A DNA stretch of 64,000 nucleotides, taken from assembly GCA_963779055.1 (NCBI GenBank), contig CAVZWN010000005.1, positions 310,001-374,000 of the forward strand. The letters run 5' to 3'. Under the pieces are notes generated by a model that saw only the letters and a program-made list of their open reading frames with translations, was not told where the DNA came from and did not search any database. Below, piece by piece: positions 16,950 through 25,776 of this stretch. Position numbers and translations under genes: made by a program. Each line of letters opens with the position of its first letter. Within the stretch, counting starts at the first letter, position 1. The stretch is from Sulfurimicrobium sp963779055. Its GTDB lineage: Bacteria > Pseudomonadota > Gammaproteobacteria > Burkholderiales > Sulfuricellaceae.

Positions 16950-18942
16950 CTAGCCGCATGAACCCACGCCGGTTCCCGTGCCGTGGCAATAACTTCTAAC
17001 CCAGTTACCGCTGGCGACAGCATCGAGATTAAGCGCCGAAGGCAACCCATACACGGTGCCGCCATTGATCGGATACTTGCTGTGGCTGTTATAGGGCGCA
17101 GGATCGGGCGTGCCGGTGCCATAAATCAGGAATCTTTTTCGCTTCCAGCCATGCGGCACGGCAGAATGGCACCCTTGGCACGGGACCTGGCGCAGTTCAA
17201 GATGGCGGTAATGCAGGTTACGCATCGGGCCATTCCCGTTCATCCCCCCTGGGCCACTAAAACCAGTTAACCGCCAATCCCCCGCCGACCCGCCTGGGCC
17301 ACCATAAGTAGAAGCCTTATGGCACTTGTAGCACAAGTGGTTCTCCGTGCCGTTAATGCCGGTAGAACCGTCATATGGCGCCCACAGGAGCGGCCAGGTA
17401 TCCGAGCCGTGCGTCCCCTTTGGCCCCGTTCCGGTTAGATCGAGATTGGAATGGCATTCCACACAGGTGAATTTAGAGGTGGGCGTCATGCCAGCGATCA
17501 GCGAGCTTTTATAATCATAGGTCACGCCACTTACCGTCATCGTGAAGGTGTTTTTGCCCGCCGCCACGACCGGATGGAAGGCCGCATTATTGGGGTTGAA
17601 CTCCTGCGCCTGGTCGGTATTGACCCCGCCAGCAATCACGCCGTAGGGGTCAGGCGGCGGGGTAGCGCCAAAGGCGTAATAAGAATGACACTTTAAGCAC
17701 AGCTGGTACTGGTACTGGGTGTCGTTCAGCACAGTGTAAGAGGTCACCTGCCCCCACAACCCCGGCCAGACCGGATCCACCCCCCACACTCCCTTGAGCA
17801 CGTTGGACGTAAGATTATTGGTTACATTGGGCACGCTGGGCGACACGCCGGGGGATGCCGCATGGGGGTTGTGGCAATCCGTACATTCGGCATGGCGGTT
17901 ACCCAGGCCGATATCGAGCACATCCTCACGCACCTTGCCATCTATCTGGCGCTTGGGGTTATGCTTGCCGGCGACCGTTTTTGCAGGGTGAGCATATGCC
18001 TTGTTGAGCGCCGCATCGATATTCTTGTTGATATTGGCAACTGTGCCGTTATGACATACCAGGCACACGCCGGACTCGCCATCCTGTTTCAGGATTTGCG
18101 AGGGCCCGGTGCCGCTGTGAGGCTTGTGGCAGCTCTCGCAGCCATTGGACTTGGGCGTGGAATTGGGATTATTGGCAAGATTTCGCCCCTCGATATGCCA
18201 GGGATTAGTGCCGAGCACCGTTCCACTGGGCAAGGGACTCCCGGTGCGAATTATTGGGGACGGTATCCCAGTACTGCTTAGTGTGGCAGGTCTTGCACAG
18301 CGGTGAGCCGTAGCCCGCTCCATCAACATACCCCACATGCATGAATTTTGGATTGACATCGCTATGCGGGTCGTGACAACTGGTGCATTGCATCAGGCCA
18401 TTGCTGTCGGGCTTGATTTTGCCGGTGAGCAAGGCGGGTGACACCAGTTCCAGGTTGGCAGCCGCCAATGCGGCATTATAGGTAAAAGAAATCGGGTGAT
18501 CGTTGCGCAAGTCGGTACCCAGATTGGATGTCCCGGTCAGGAATGCCTCCAGCCCGGTAACCGTGCCTGCTGTCATGTGGCCGAATGGCAGATTCTGCAC
18601 TCCGCCCAGCGCCACCGTGCCGTCATGGCAGGAGAGGCATAACTTCGACATGCCGCTCGGCTGCCCCGGCGCGGCGGCTACCAGCGTATTGCTGCCATAA
18701 GGCGTATAAACGGCCGCCGACAATTTATGATTCCACAGCGGCGCGGCGGGGTTGGTGTTGTGCGGCGTGTGACAGAACACACAGATCTGGGTTTCGCTGG
18801 TCGCCTTGTAGGTATTGGTGGCGGGTCCGCTGACAGAAAGATTATGCTTGGTGGTGGAAATGCCCGCCATGCCGGATGCCGCCCAGCCGAGCAATCCCGC
18901 AAGCAGAGAAGCGATTAGCCACAGGTAGTTACGTGTTCTCAT
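16950..18942 (-). pseudogene. 11-heme cytochrome c with doubled CXXCH repeats, split by a frameshift
   Basis: Two overlapping readings on the minus strand join into one protein of about 663 residues if one base is dropped between about 18,210 and 18,255 (total length 3n+1). The first part (from 18942, signal peptide MRTRNYLWLIASLLAGLLGW) has four heme sites CVFCH, CLSCH, CTSCH and CKTCH. The second part has seven (CESCH, CLVCH, CTDCH, CLKCH, CVECH, CYKCH, CQGCH) and no signal peptide of its own, so it could not be exported alone. The first part is a paralogue of the tetraheme protein at 39.2-39.9 kb. The break lies beside GGG. It is likely periplasmic or outer-surface in electron transfer. 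ResB/CcsA follow directly. Confidence 0.75.
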
Positions 18943-18987
18943 AGCGGAAATACTCCACTCAAATAGCATGACAAATTCATTGCAGAC

Positions 18988-20073
18988 CTACTCATGCGGC
19001 TCTCCGAGATACTGGAACATCTGCACCCGGTTGTTGTACGAATCCGCGACATAAATCCGGTCCTGTGCATCGATAAGCACCCCTGCTGGCAGCCAGAACT
19101 TTCCTGCATCCTGTCCAGAGGTTCCCCAGAACAGCAGCAGCTTGCCGTTTTCATCGAAAACCTGAACATTATCAAAACCCGCATCGGCGACATAGACATG
19201 CCCATCACTATCCAGCGCAACGCCCTTGGGCGCGGAAAAATCACCCGAACCGTCGCCATGTTTGCCGAAGGAGGAAACCAGCTGCCCCTCGCTGTCGAAT
19301 ATCTGGATGCGCATGTTCATGCTGTCCGTGACTGCCAGCCGCCCCTGCCTGTCCAGTGTAGCAAAGGAGGGGAAATTAAATTCCCCGCGCGCCTCGCCAC
19401 GGCGGCCGATCACGCTGTGCACCGTCCCGGCCGGCAGATCGACCACCTTGATATCGTGAGCCGGCGTATCCACCACATACAGGCGCTGCCGCACACGGTC
19501 GATCGCCAGCGCGGACGGGCGTTTGAGCCAGTCGCCGGTATCCAGCATACGGTCGAATTCGCCATCCGGTCTGAACACGAAAATCTTGTTCAGCTCACCA
19601 TCCGCGACATAAATATTGTCTGCGCCATCCACTGCCAGGCCGATGGGCAGGCGCAGGGTTTCCCACTCGCTGCCGCGCAGGTGAGCGTATTCGCCATCGC
19701 GGCGATCGAAAATATGCACCCGCCCCCTCTGGGTATCCGCTACCAGCAGGCGCTCCTTGCTGTCCAGCGCAATGGCCATAGGGCGTGCTACCCGCTCGTC
19801 GTCCTCGTCGCCACGTATGAATTCCCACACCTTGCGCCAGAAGCCTTTCTTGCGCCCGATGTCTTCCGGGCTGGAAATCGAGCCGAGATAGCGAATGCGC
19901 GCCTGCAGGGGGGGCGACGGCCACACCAGATCGGGTACAGCGGCTGTTTTTTCAGCGGCAGCCGGCACGCTCCCGGCGGGCGCGGCTTCATCCGCCCAGG
20001 CGGGGGCTGCCAGCAACAAGGCGAAGACAGCGGCCAGAATGGTTTTTACTGCATGGTGCAAATTGTTCTCCAT
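18988..20073 (-). CDS. NHL-repeat beta-propeller protein, copy 1
   Basis: A 361-residue exported protein (signal MENNLHHAVKTILAAVFALL, cleavage near AWA). After a short lead with LVWPSPPLQARIRYLGSI, about six NHL blades follow, each with a pattern like GIALDSxGxxYVADxxNxRVQVFD. NHL propellers are scaffolds for protein contacts, not heme binding; no cysteines for heme are present. It lies between the 24-heme and 11-heme cytochrome genes on the same strand and is a clear paralogue of the lipoprotein at 40.0-41.0 kb. Association with the cytochromes is inferred from this repeated pairing. Confidence 0.85.
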   Translation of the reverse strand: MENNLHHAVKTILAAVFALLLAAPAWADEAAPAGSVPAAAEKTAAVPDLVWPSPPLQARIRYLGSISSPEDIGRKKGFWRKVWEFIRGDEDDERVARPMAIALDSKERLLVADTQRGRVHIFDRRDGEYAHLRGSEWETLRLPIGLAVDGADNIYVADGELNKIFVFRPDGEFDRMLDTGDWLKRPSALAIDRVRQRLYVVDTPAHDIKVVDLPAGTVHSVIGRRGEARGEFNFPSFATLDRQGRLAVTDSMNMRIQIFDSEGQLVSSFGKHGDGSGDFSAPKGVALDSDGHVYVADAGFDNVQVFDENGKLLLFWGTSGQDAGKFWLPAGVLIDAQDRIYVADSYNNRVQMFQYLGEPHE

Positions 20074-20076
20074 ATT

Positions 20077-20170
20077 GCCGGGCCGAAGTCCGGCCTACAC
20101 ATTTTCTTTGTTTCAACTGCTTCACGGGTTAAAACCGCAACCCCTCCCGGCCTCCCCTTGTCAGGGGAGG
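20077..20170. repeat. REP-like palindrome plus GGGGAGG-type repeat
   Basis: GCCGGGCCGAAGTCCGGCCT (starting at 20077) belongs to the REP family. A second repeat of the GGGGAGG family lies at 20139-20170, with CCTCCCC and GGGGAGG arms around TTGTCA. They fill the gap between the 24-heme and NHL genes and may weaken transcription between them. Confidence 0.7.
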
Positions 20171-20203
20171 TGCATTCTGCAGGCAGGGATTCATCCCTGC
20201 GCC

Positions 20204-23200
20204 CTAGCGATAAAGCATATGCTTCTTGCGCGAAGTTTCACCATGATAATATTTGTAGCGAAACAGCGCATCCAGGCCGTGACAGTCGGCGCACAGCGAG
20301 AAGTCGCTGGTATTCCTCAGGAAGCTGTTGCGCGCATCGCCCTCGACATTCCGGCCTTCGCCTTCCTCGGCCTTGAGCGGACTCCACTGGTGGACATTAT
20401 GACAGCTCGGGCAGGAAATGATGCCGGATCCGCTGCGTACGCCATCGAGGGTAAATACCGGGAAATTCCCACCGTTTTCGCGCTGGCTGCCGGGGTTGGA
20501 AATCACGTTCACCTTGGCCGGGTGGCTACCCTTGACAGGCAGCTTGGCCGCAGCCACCTTGCCGGCGGCATGACAGGAACGGCACAGGCGCTCCATGGCA
20601 TCATTGCCCTCTCCCGCCTGCCGCGCCCACAGACGCTCTTTGGCCGCCGCGTTATGAACCGTATGGCACTGTCCGCAGACACCGGATTCCCTTGCGTTCT
20701 GACCACGGATATTGGTCGCATCCGGCGCAGTGACATTCAGGTCATGGTCGGTCTTTTTCACCTGCTGCTTGTTCTGGTGGCAATTGGCGCACAGCGTCGG
20801 CTCCGGCCAGGCAGGCTGGCGCAGGAAGCTGTCGGCCGCGCCGCCTTCCACGTCCGCTTTTGCGCCAGCCTTGCTGGCGGGGTTCGCCGCATCCCACTGG
20901 TGCAGGTTGTGGCAGGTGGCGCAGGCGACCTTGCCGTTGACATGATCTTTTTTGCCCTCGGCAGTATAGAGCGGCAGGGTGGTCTTGCCTCCGACATTCT
21001 TCAGGTCCACGCGCAACGGGTGGCTGTTGGCGCCAGTCTGCTTCTTCTCCGCCATGCCGCCGTCACGGTGACACTCATTGCACAATACCTCGACACCATC
21101 CTGGCCCGGTCCGGTGGCGCGTGCCCACATCTTCGCTCCTTTTCCATTGTGCGGCAGGTGGCAAGAGCCGCATACGCCGGTTTCGGCAGTGGTCCTTCCC
21201 TGGGTGTTCTTTGCCTCGGGTGCGGAAATGGCAAGATTGTGCTTGGATAATGCGATCGGCCCCTTGTCCACATGACAGTTGGCGCATAGCGTACCCTTGT
21301 TGTCGTTTGGCATGCGCAGGAAGCTGTCATTCCCGGTAGCCTTTACCTGACGCGGATCACCCGAGGGCGATTTCGTGGTCTGGGGCGACCAGTTGTGCGG
21401 GTCGTGGCAGGTTCCACAGACCACATTGCCACCTTCAGCCGCCGGAATACCGCGATGATCATAGAGCGGCAATACTTTCCCCGGCTGGGCAACGCTTTGC
21501 GGCGGTGCGGTCCATTTCCCGTCTTTTGCCGTAATACCGATATTGGTAATAGGCACGTCCAGCGGATGGCTGTTGGCACCGATGGTTTTATCCTTCGCCA
21601 CGCCCTTCGGATTGTGGCAGCTCAGGCAGGTCGAGGAAACCGGATCCACCCCGGCCATTGGTTCGCGCGCCCACATGCGTGCGCCCTTTCCGTTATGAGG
21701 CAAGTGGCAGCTGGCGCAAACGCCCGTTTCGGAGGGTGTCTGGTTCTTGATGTTGCGCTCTTCCGGCGCCATGATGGCCAGGTCGTGTTTGGTATTGACG
21801 ACGCCGATCTTGTTTTTGTGGCAGGTCAGACACAGACTCGCCTCCGGGCCATTGGGCTTGCGCAGGAACTTGTTGCTGTCATTGCTTTCATCACCGGGCT
21901 TCGAAGTTTTTTCCGGGTCGCGCGAGTCCCACTGGTGCGGATCATGGCAGCTCGGGCAACTGACCCGGCCCTTGCTGTCCCCTACCGACTTGACGCCTTC
22001 CCGGGTGTATCCCGGAAGCTCCACCGCCTCACCCAGGCTGGCCATGGCGCGCCCCACGGGGTGGGTATGCTGACCGACCAGCTTATCCTTGGCCAAGCCA
22101 CCCTCACTGTGGCAGGTCAGGCACAGGTCGGCCACCGGATCATCACCGTGCTTCACCGTACGCGCCCACATTTTCGGCCCCTGCCCGCCATGAGGGAGGT
22201 GGCAGGCGCTGCATACCCCGGCCCGCCCCACTTCCTGGCCGCGCACATTTTTGTCAGCCTCGTTGACCAGCGTCATGTTGTGTTTTGTATTCGCCACCTT
22301 GCGCTGTTCAATGTGGCAAGACTGGCACAATTGCGACTGGGGATTGCGCTCCAGCAGCAGGTTATCGCCTCCATCGGCAAAATGCGGCTTATGGCAGGTC
22401 TGGCAGATCAGGGTGCCGCCTTCGCCCAGTTTCGCCCCTTTGTCGAGCAGGGATTTGTGAATTTTCACCTTGTCGGGGCGGATATTCACCGGATGGGTAC
22501 CCATGCGTCCCGCCTCTGCGGCATTGCGGGCATAGCGGTCTGAATGGCAGGTCCCGCACAGTTCGGAGTTGGGGTTCCTGATCGCAAGTTGTTTTTTTTC
22601 CGGTGCGCCGTGGACGCGGTGGCAACTCTGGCATATCACGCTGCCCTCCGTTCCGAACTTGGAACCGGCTTCCTTCAGCGCATGGGGGATTTCCTTCAGC
22701 TTCTGCTGCACCGGATGATTTCCCTCCTCCGGACCGGTGCCGCGCTCCAGGTGGCAGCTCATGCACATACTGGAGTCAACGTTTCTCATCCGCATAAACA
22801 CTGCGGCAGTTTTATCCCCCCATTCAACACCATGCGCGCTATGACAGGTGCCGCAATAGACGTTTCCATCTTCGTTGAGCGGAAAAATCATTTTGCCTTC
22901 GACGGTCGGGATTTTTACTTTATTGGAAGGCTTGACACCGATGGGATGGAAGTTCTGGCGGTTTTGCCAGGCAAAGCGGGAATCCAGCACGAATCCGTCA
23001 TGGCAGGAAAAACACATGCGATCGGTACTCACCACATCCTGCTTTCCGGTGGCTTCAACCGGCCTGGGATTATAGGGAATCAGCGTGGTGACATCCTTGC
23101 GGTTGAATTCGGCCAGCCATGCAATGTGGCAGTTGGCGCATTCGCGCTGCGGAGAAATATCCCGTGCAGCCTCCGCGCCTCGCGCCAGGGTGAACAGGAG

Positions 23201-23266
23201 CATGAATGCCAGAATCAGCTGCAAAACCAGCCCGCCACCGCAACACTTCGTCAGGCGATCAAGCAT
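20204..23266 (-). CDS. 24-heme cytochrome c with tandem tetraheme repeats
   Basis: A 1020-residue exported protein with 24 CXXCH heme sites. The N-terminal hydrophobic segment (residues 12-30, LVLQLILAFMLLFTLARG) ends in a likely cleavage near AEA. Residues 43-318 hold eight hemes. From about residue 328 the chain is four tandem units of 160-180 residues (starting near 328, 494, 675 and 841), each with the same four hemes in the order GVCxxCHxPH, LCxxCH, CxxCHxxHxW, LCxxCH and the markers MWAR and FLR. This looks like repeated duplication of a tetraheme domain into a wire. It sits between module 1 and the NHL gene. A periplasm-spanning or extracellular electron carrier is inferred. Confidence 0.93.
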   Translation of the reverse strand: MLDRLTKCCGGGLVLQLILAFMLLFTLARGAEAARDISPQRECANCHIAWLAEFNRKDVTTLIPYNPRPVEATGKQDVVSTDRMCFSCHDGFVLDSRFAWQNRQNFHPIGVKPSNKVKIPTVEGKMIFPLNEDGNVYCGTCHSAHGVEWGDKTAAVFMRMRNVDSSMCMSCHLERGTGPEEGNHPVQQKLKEIPHALKEAGSKFGTEGSVICQSCHRVHGAPEKKQLAIRNPNSELCGTCHSDRYARNAAEAGRMGTHPVNIRPDKVKIHKSLLDKGAKLGEGGTLICQTCHKPHFADGGDNLLLERNPQSQLCQSCHIEQRKVANTKHNMTLVNEADKNVRGQEVGRAGVCSACHLPHGGQGPKMWARTVKHGDDPVADLCLTCHSEGGLAKDKLVGQHTHPVGRAMASLGEAVELPGYTREGVKSVGDSKGRVSCPSCHDPHQWDSRDPEKTSKPGDESNDSNKFLRKPNGPEASLCLTCHKNKIGVVNTKHDLAIMAPEERNIKNQTPSETGVCASCHLPHNGKGARMWAREPMAGVDPVSSTCLSCHNPKGVAKDKTIGANSHPLDVPITNIGITAKDGKWTAPPQSVAQPGKVLPLYDHRGIPAAEGGNVVCGTCHDPHNWSPQTTKSPSGDPRQVKATGNDSFLRMPNDNKGTLCANCHVDKGPIALSKHNLAISAPEAKNTQGRTTAETGVCGSCHLPHNGKGAKMWARATGPGQDGVEVLCNECHRDGGMAEKKQTGANSHPLRVDLKNVGGKTTLPLYTAEGKKDHVNGKVACATCHNLHQWDAANPASKAGAKADVEGGAADSFLRQPAWPEPTLCANCHQNKQQVKKTDHDLNVTAPDATNIRGQNARESGVCGQCHTVHNAAAKERLWARQAGEGNDAMERLCRSCHAAGKVAAAKLPVKGSHPAKVNVISNPGSQRENGGNFPVFTLDGVRSGSGIISCPSCHNVHQWSPLKAEEGEGRNVEGDARNSFLRNTSDFSLCADCHGLDALFRYKYYHGETSRKKHMLYR

Positions 23267-23518
23267 TCTTTATTTCCACAAGCTGAACTGGCATACCCGC
23301 ATTACCGCCGTATATGAATGAGACGGCATGCAGATGGCAATAGCGCACGGGGCAACCGCTCTGTGCGTCTGCCCTTTTGCTTCCAGCATGCCCCCCAACC
23401 AGCAATCAGTGTAGAACGGTCCAGCCACTTCCAGATAACCGTCTGTCACTGAAATAGTGCTCCGAATCCTGGCCCTGCTTTACGCCAGATGTCCAAACAA
23501 AACGAATCACGTCTCATG

Positions 23519-24610
23519 TTATGGATTCGTGGCGTCTTTAGGTGGAGCCTCTGGCGTATCGAAGGAATTCCGCCACCATGCGCGAGGATCACGCTTCATT
23601 TCCTCAGCAGACGGCTCCTGCATTTTCTCTTTTGAGCCGAAGAGCACGCCCTGACGCGACTTGCTGGCGTCATCCAGGAAAATGGTGGGGATATAGAATT
23701 CCCGGTACTTCTGGACGATACCCACGATATTCACGTTGGTCAGGGCAGTAATACGCCGGTCGGAGAATCCAAGTGCACGGAACGGGATGAAACTCTCATT
23801 TTCAGAAGTATGGCAACGGGTACAGAAGCGGCCGACCGGGCTCACCTGGCTGTGGAAAGCTTTCTTGATCGAGCCCATGTCCTGATCGGAAAGCTGGCCG
23901 CGCAGCTTGATGAATTCCTGCGCTTCTGGCGCATCCTCGGTGATTTCCAGCAAAGCCTCCCGGCCATTGAGGTTGGTATAGGCCACGATCTTGGAATAAA
24001 AATCATCGGTTTCCCGCAGGAAGCCCGTGGTCGGATCATTATCCACACCATATGGCTTGCCCTTGACCTCGATCCCGGAATAGTTGAGCCAGCGCAGAGT
24101 CATGGTATTTTCAGCCACTTTGCGATCATCCGTATGACAGGTCATGCAACCGACAAACTGGGTATGCATATTCAGGAGCGTACGGATCATCGGCTTTTTC
24201 GCGTGCGGATATTCGCTGTGGCAGGTGTAGCAAATCGGCCGTTTACCCAGGGTCAGAGGATCCTCTTTGGGCAGATTATGAAAATGCCTGACCTTTTCCT
24301 TTTGGCGTTCGATATCCAGCCTGGCCAGAAGTTTTGGTGTCTCGGGTTTTTCCTCGTGGCCACCCCCCATCATGGAATAAACCGAGGCAACAAACAGCAC
24401 GACAATGATCACCCACAACACAAAAGACACTATCCATGCCCAGACGGGGTGGTTGCGGCGCAGGCCTGAAATACTGAAAAGGTCGCGCCTGATCTCACCC
24501 GGAATACGCGCCTTGTGATCGATGATGATCAGCAACGCAATGGCGAAGAGGAGAAACATCACCACTGCCAGCGCAATAAAATAGCTATCGAGTTCAACGG
24601 TATGATGCAT
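23519..24610 (-). CDS. Membrane-anchored triheme cytochrome c, module 1
   Basis: A 363-residue protein with two N-terminal membrane helices (about 9-30 and 58-80), then a periplasmic domain with three heme sites: CYTCH, CMTCH and CTRCH. The C-terminal part carries RRITALTNVNIVGIVQKYRE, a segment shared by the triheme proteins of modules 2 and 3 (xxVVGMLQKYREFFIP). The start ATG at 24610 is preceded by AAGGA. It is the last gene of module 1 (octaheme, cytochrome b, small protein, triheme). It is inferred to pass electrons between the cytochrome b and other periplasmic cytochromes. Family name not recognised. Confidence 0.88.
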   Translation of the reverse strand: MHHTVELDSYFIALAVVMFLLFAIALLIIIDHKARIPGEIRRDLFSISGLRRNHPVWAWIVSFVLWVIIVVLFVASVYSMMGGGHEEKPETPKLLARLDIERQKEKVRHFHNLPKEDPLTLGKRPICYTCHSEYPHAKKPMIRTLLNMHTQFVGCMTCHTDDRKVAENTMTLRWLNYSGIEVKGKPYGVDNDPTTGFLRETDDFYSKIVAYTNLNGREALLEITEDAPEAQEFIKLRGQLSDQDMGSIKKAFHSQVSPVGRFCTRCHTSENESFIPFRALGFSDRRITALTNVNIVGIVQKYREFYIPTIFLDDASKSRQGVLFGSKEKMQEPSAEEMKRDPRAWWRNSFDTPEAPPKDATNP

Positions 24611-24631
24611 GGTCAATCCTTAAAATTATCG

Positions 24632-24748
24632 TCAGCCCTGGGTAAACATCAGCCAGATCGCATACAGTCCGAAGACGGTCCACGCCAGCACAAATACCAG
24701 GGAGCTGTAGGCCAGTACTTTCTGCCAGGGCTTAAGCTCGGCTCTCAT
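24632..24748 (-). CDS. 38-residue single-helix membrane protein
   Basis: A short gene between the cytochrome b and triheme genes of module 1. It begins MRAELKPWQKVLAYSSLVFV and ends with WLMFTQG: a basic N-terminus, one membrane helix of about 22 residues rich in aromatic residues, and almost no tail. An AGGA lies 11 bases before the ATG. Gaps to the neighbours are 18 and 21 bases, typical of an operon. Tiny helices like this are often extra subunits of respiratory complexes (compare CydX or CcoQ). Modules 2 and 3 have no counterpart. It may be a stabilising subunit of the module 1 complex; this is inference. Confidence 0.65.
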   Translation of the reverse strand: MRAELKPWQKVLAYSSLVFVLAWTVFGLYAIWLMFTQG

Positions 24749-24766
24749 GAGTAGCAATATCCTGTG

Positions 24767-25685
24767 CTAGGCATCCGGCTGAGTCCCCCACAACTTCTTG
24801 CTCTCGATGAGCTTCTTGAGGTAGCTGCGCTCCTCCGGCATGGTCACGATGCAGCGCAGATATTCAAGGAAATGCTCCTCGATCTGGTGTTCACGCGTGA
24901 TCTTTGCCAGTGAGGAAAGTCCATTGCATGGGGAAACGTCCCGGTGCCAGGTGAACGTTGTACCAGTGCCAGAAAGCGATCACCAGCAGCGCCAGCAAAG
25001 CTTCATGAGGATGGGACAGGCGCATCATTTCCTGAAAGTGCGAAGCCATGCTTACGGGCAGAATACTGGCCCAGACGTCCGGAAACAGGAAGGTAGAGCC
25101 GGAGATCACCATCACCGTGTTACCAAATCCGGCAGCAAAATAGTGAATTTTCTGCTTATACATGAACTTGTCCATTTCAGGGCGTACGCTGCGCTTGCCA
25201 CCGAAAAACTGCATGTCTTCCTTGAAATCACTAATATCCTTCCACACCGGAAGGATGGTGCGCCTCAATTCAAAGGCACGGGCGCGCAGTTTTGCCATGG
25301 TGCCGAGGCCAATGGTAAGGAAGTGGTAGAGCATGGCAAAGATCATGGCCGCTGCGAGGGTACGATGAATCACCCGCGTCACTTCCAGCCCACCCAGCAC
25401 CGAGTTGAAAGGTTCCGCCCAGAAGGCCGTGTTGTAGTGAATCGGCAATCCGGTAAAGGCCAGCAACAAAAACGTGCTGAAAATCAGCAAATGCTGGACA
25501 CGGATATGGATGTTGTAACGGTAAAAATCGCCCACCGGGTTCGAATCCACATTCTTGTAAAGCATCGACCGGTCATCCGGCAGCAGGGCAACCACTTCCT
25601 CAATTTCCCTCTCCTCCTCCGGACTCACCCTGTTGAGGCGCTTTGCGGTATCCAGTACCTCGCGTGCTTCTTCTGATAATTTCAT
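24767..25685 (-). pseudogene. Cytochrome b subunit, module 1 (frameshift near the C-terminus)
   Basis: A four-helix cytochrome b of the formate dehydrogenase gamma/Ni-hydrogenase b type. Conserved likely heme ligands are HIRVQH (helix 1), VIHRTLAAAM and MLYH (helix 2), and HWYNVH (helix 4). The first reading stops at 24891 after FLTGKDHA. One base further on, another frame continues as ITREHQIEEHFLEYLR and ends at 24767, matching the C-termini of modules 2 and 3 (GYLTEADMIHEHYAEYVR). The full length is 3n+1, so one base is extra, beside AAA. The restored protein has 305 residues. The truncated form keeps all helices and may still work. The ATG at 25685 has AAGGA; a TTG eight codons earlier is less likely. 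Confidence 0.8.
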
Positions 25686-25733
25686 GTTCAGCGTGTCCTT
25701 ATGCGTCAAATCTTTATTAATTCTGTCAGCCTG

Positions 25734-25761
25734 GCAGCCGGGCAGAAGCCCGGCCTATGGC
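25734..25761. repeat. REP-like palindrome
   Basis: CCGGGCAGAAGCCCGGCCTA, a short GC-rich hairpin of the REP family, lies between the octaheme and cytochrome b genes of module 1. It interrupts an otherwise tight operon and may lower read-through or stabilise the upstream message. Confidence 0.6.
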
Positions 25762-25776
25762 AAGCCATGGGTATTA

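Noticed and set aside
20217..21250. Long plus-strand ORF opposite the 24-heme gene
   Set aside because: It is antisense to a gene with 24 in-frame heme motifs; composition and lack of a start site mark it as a shadow.
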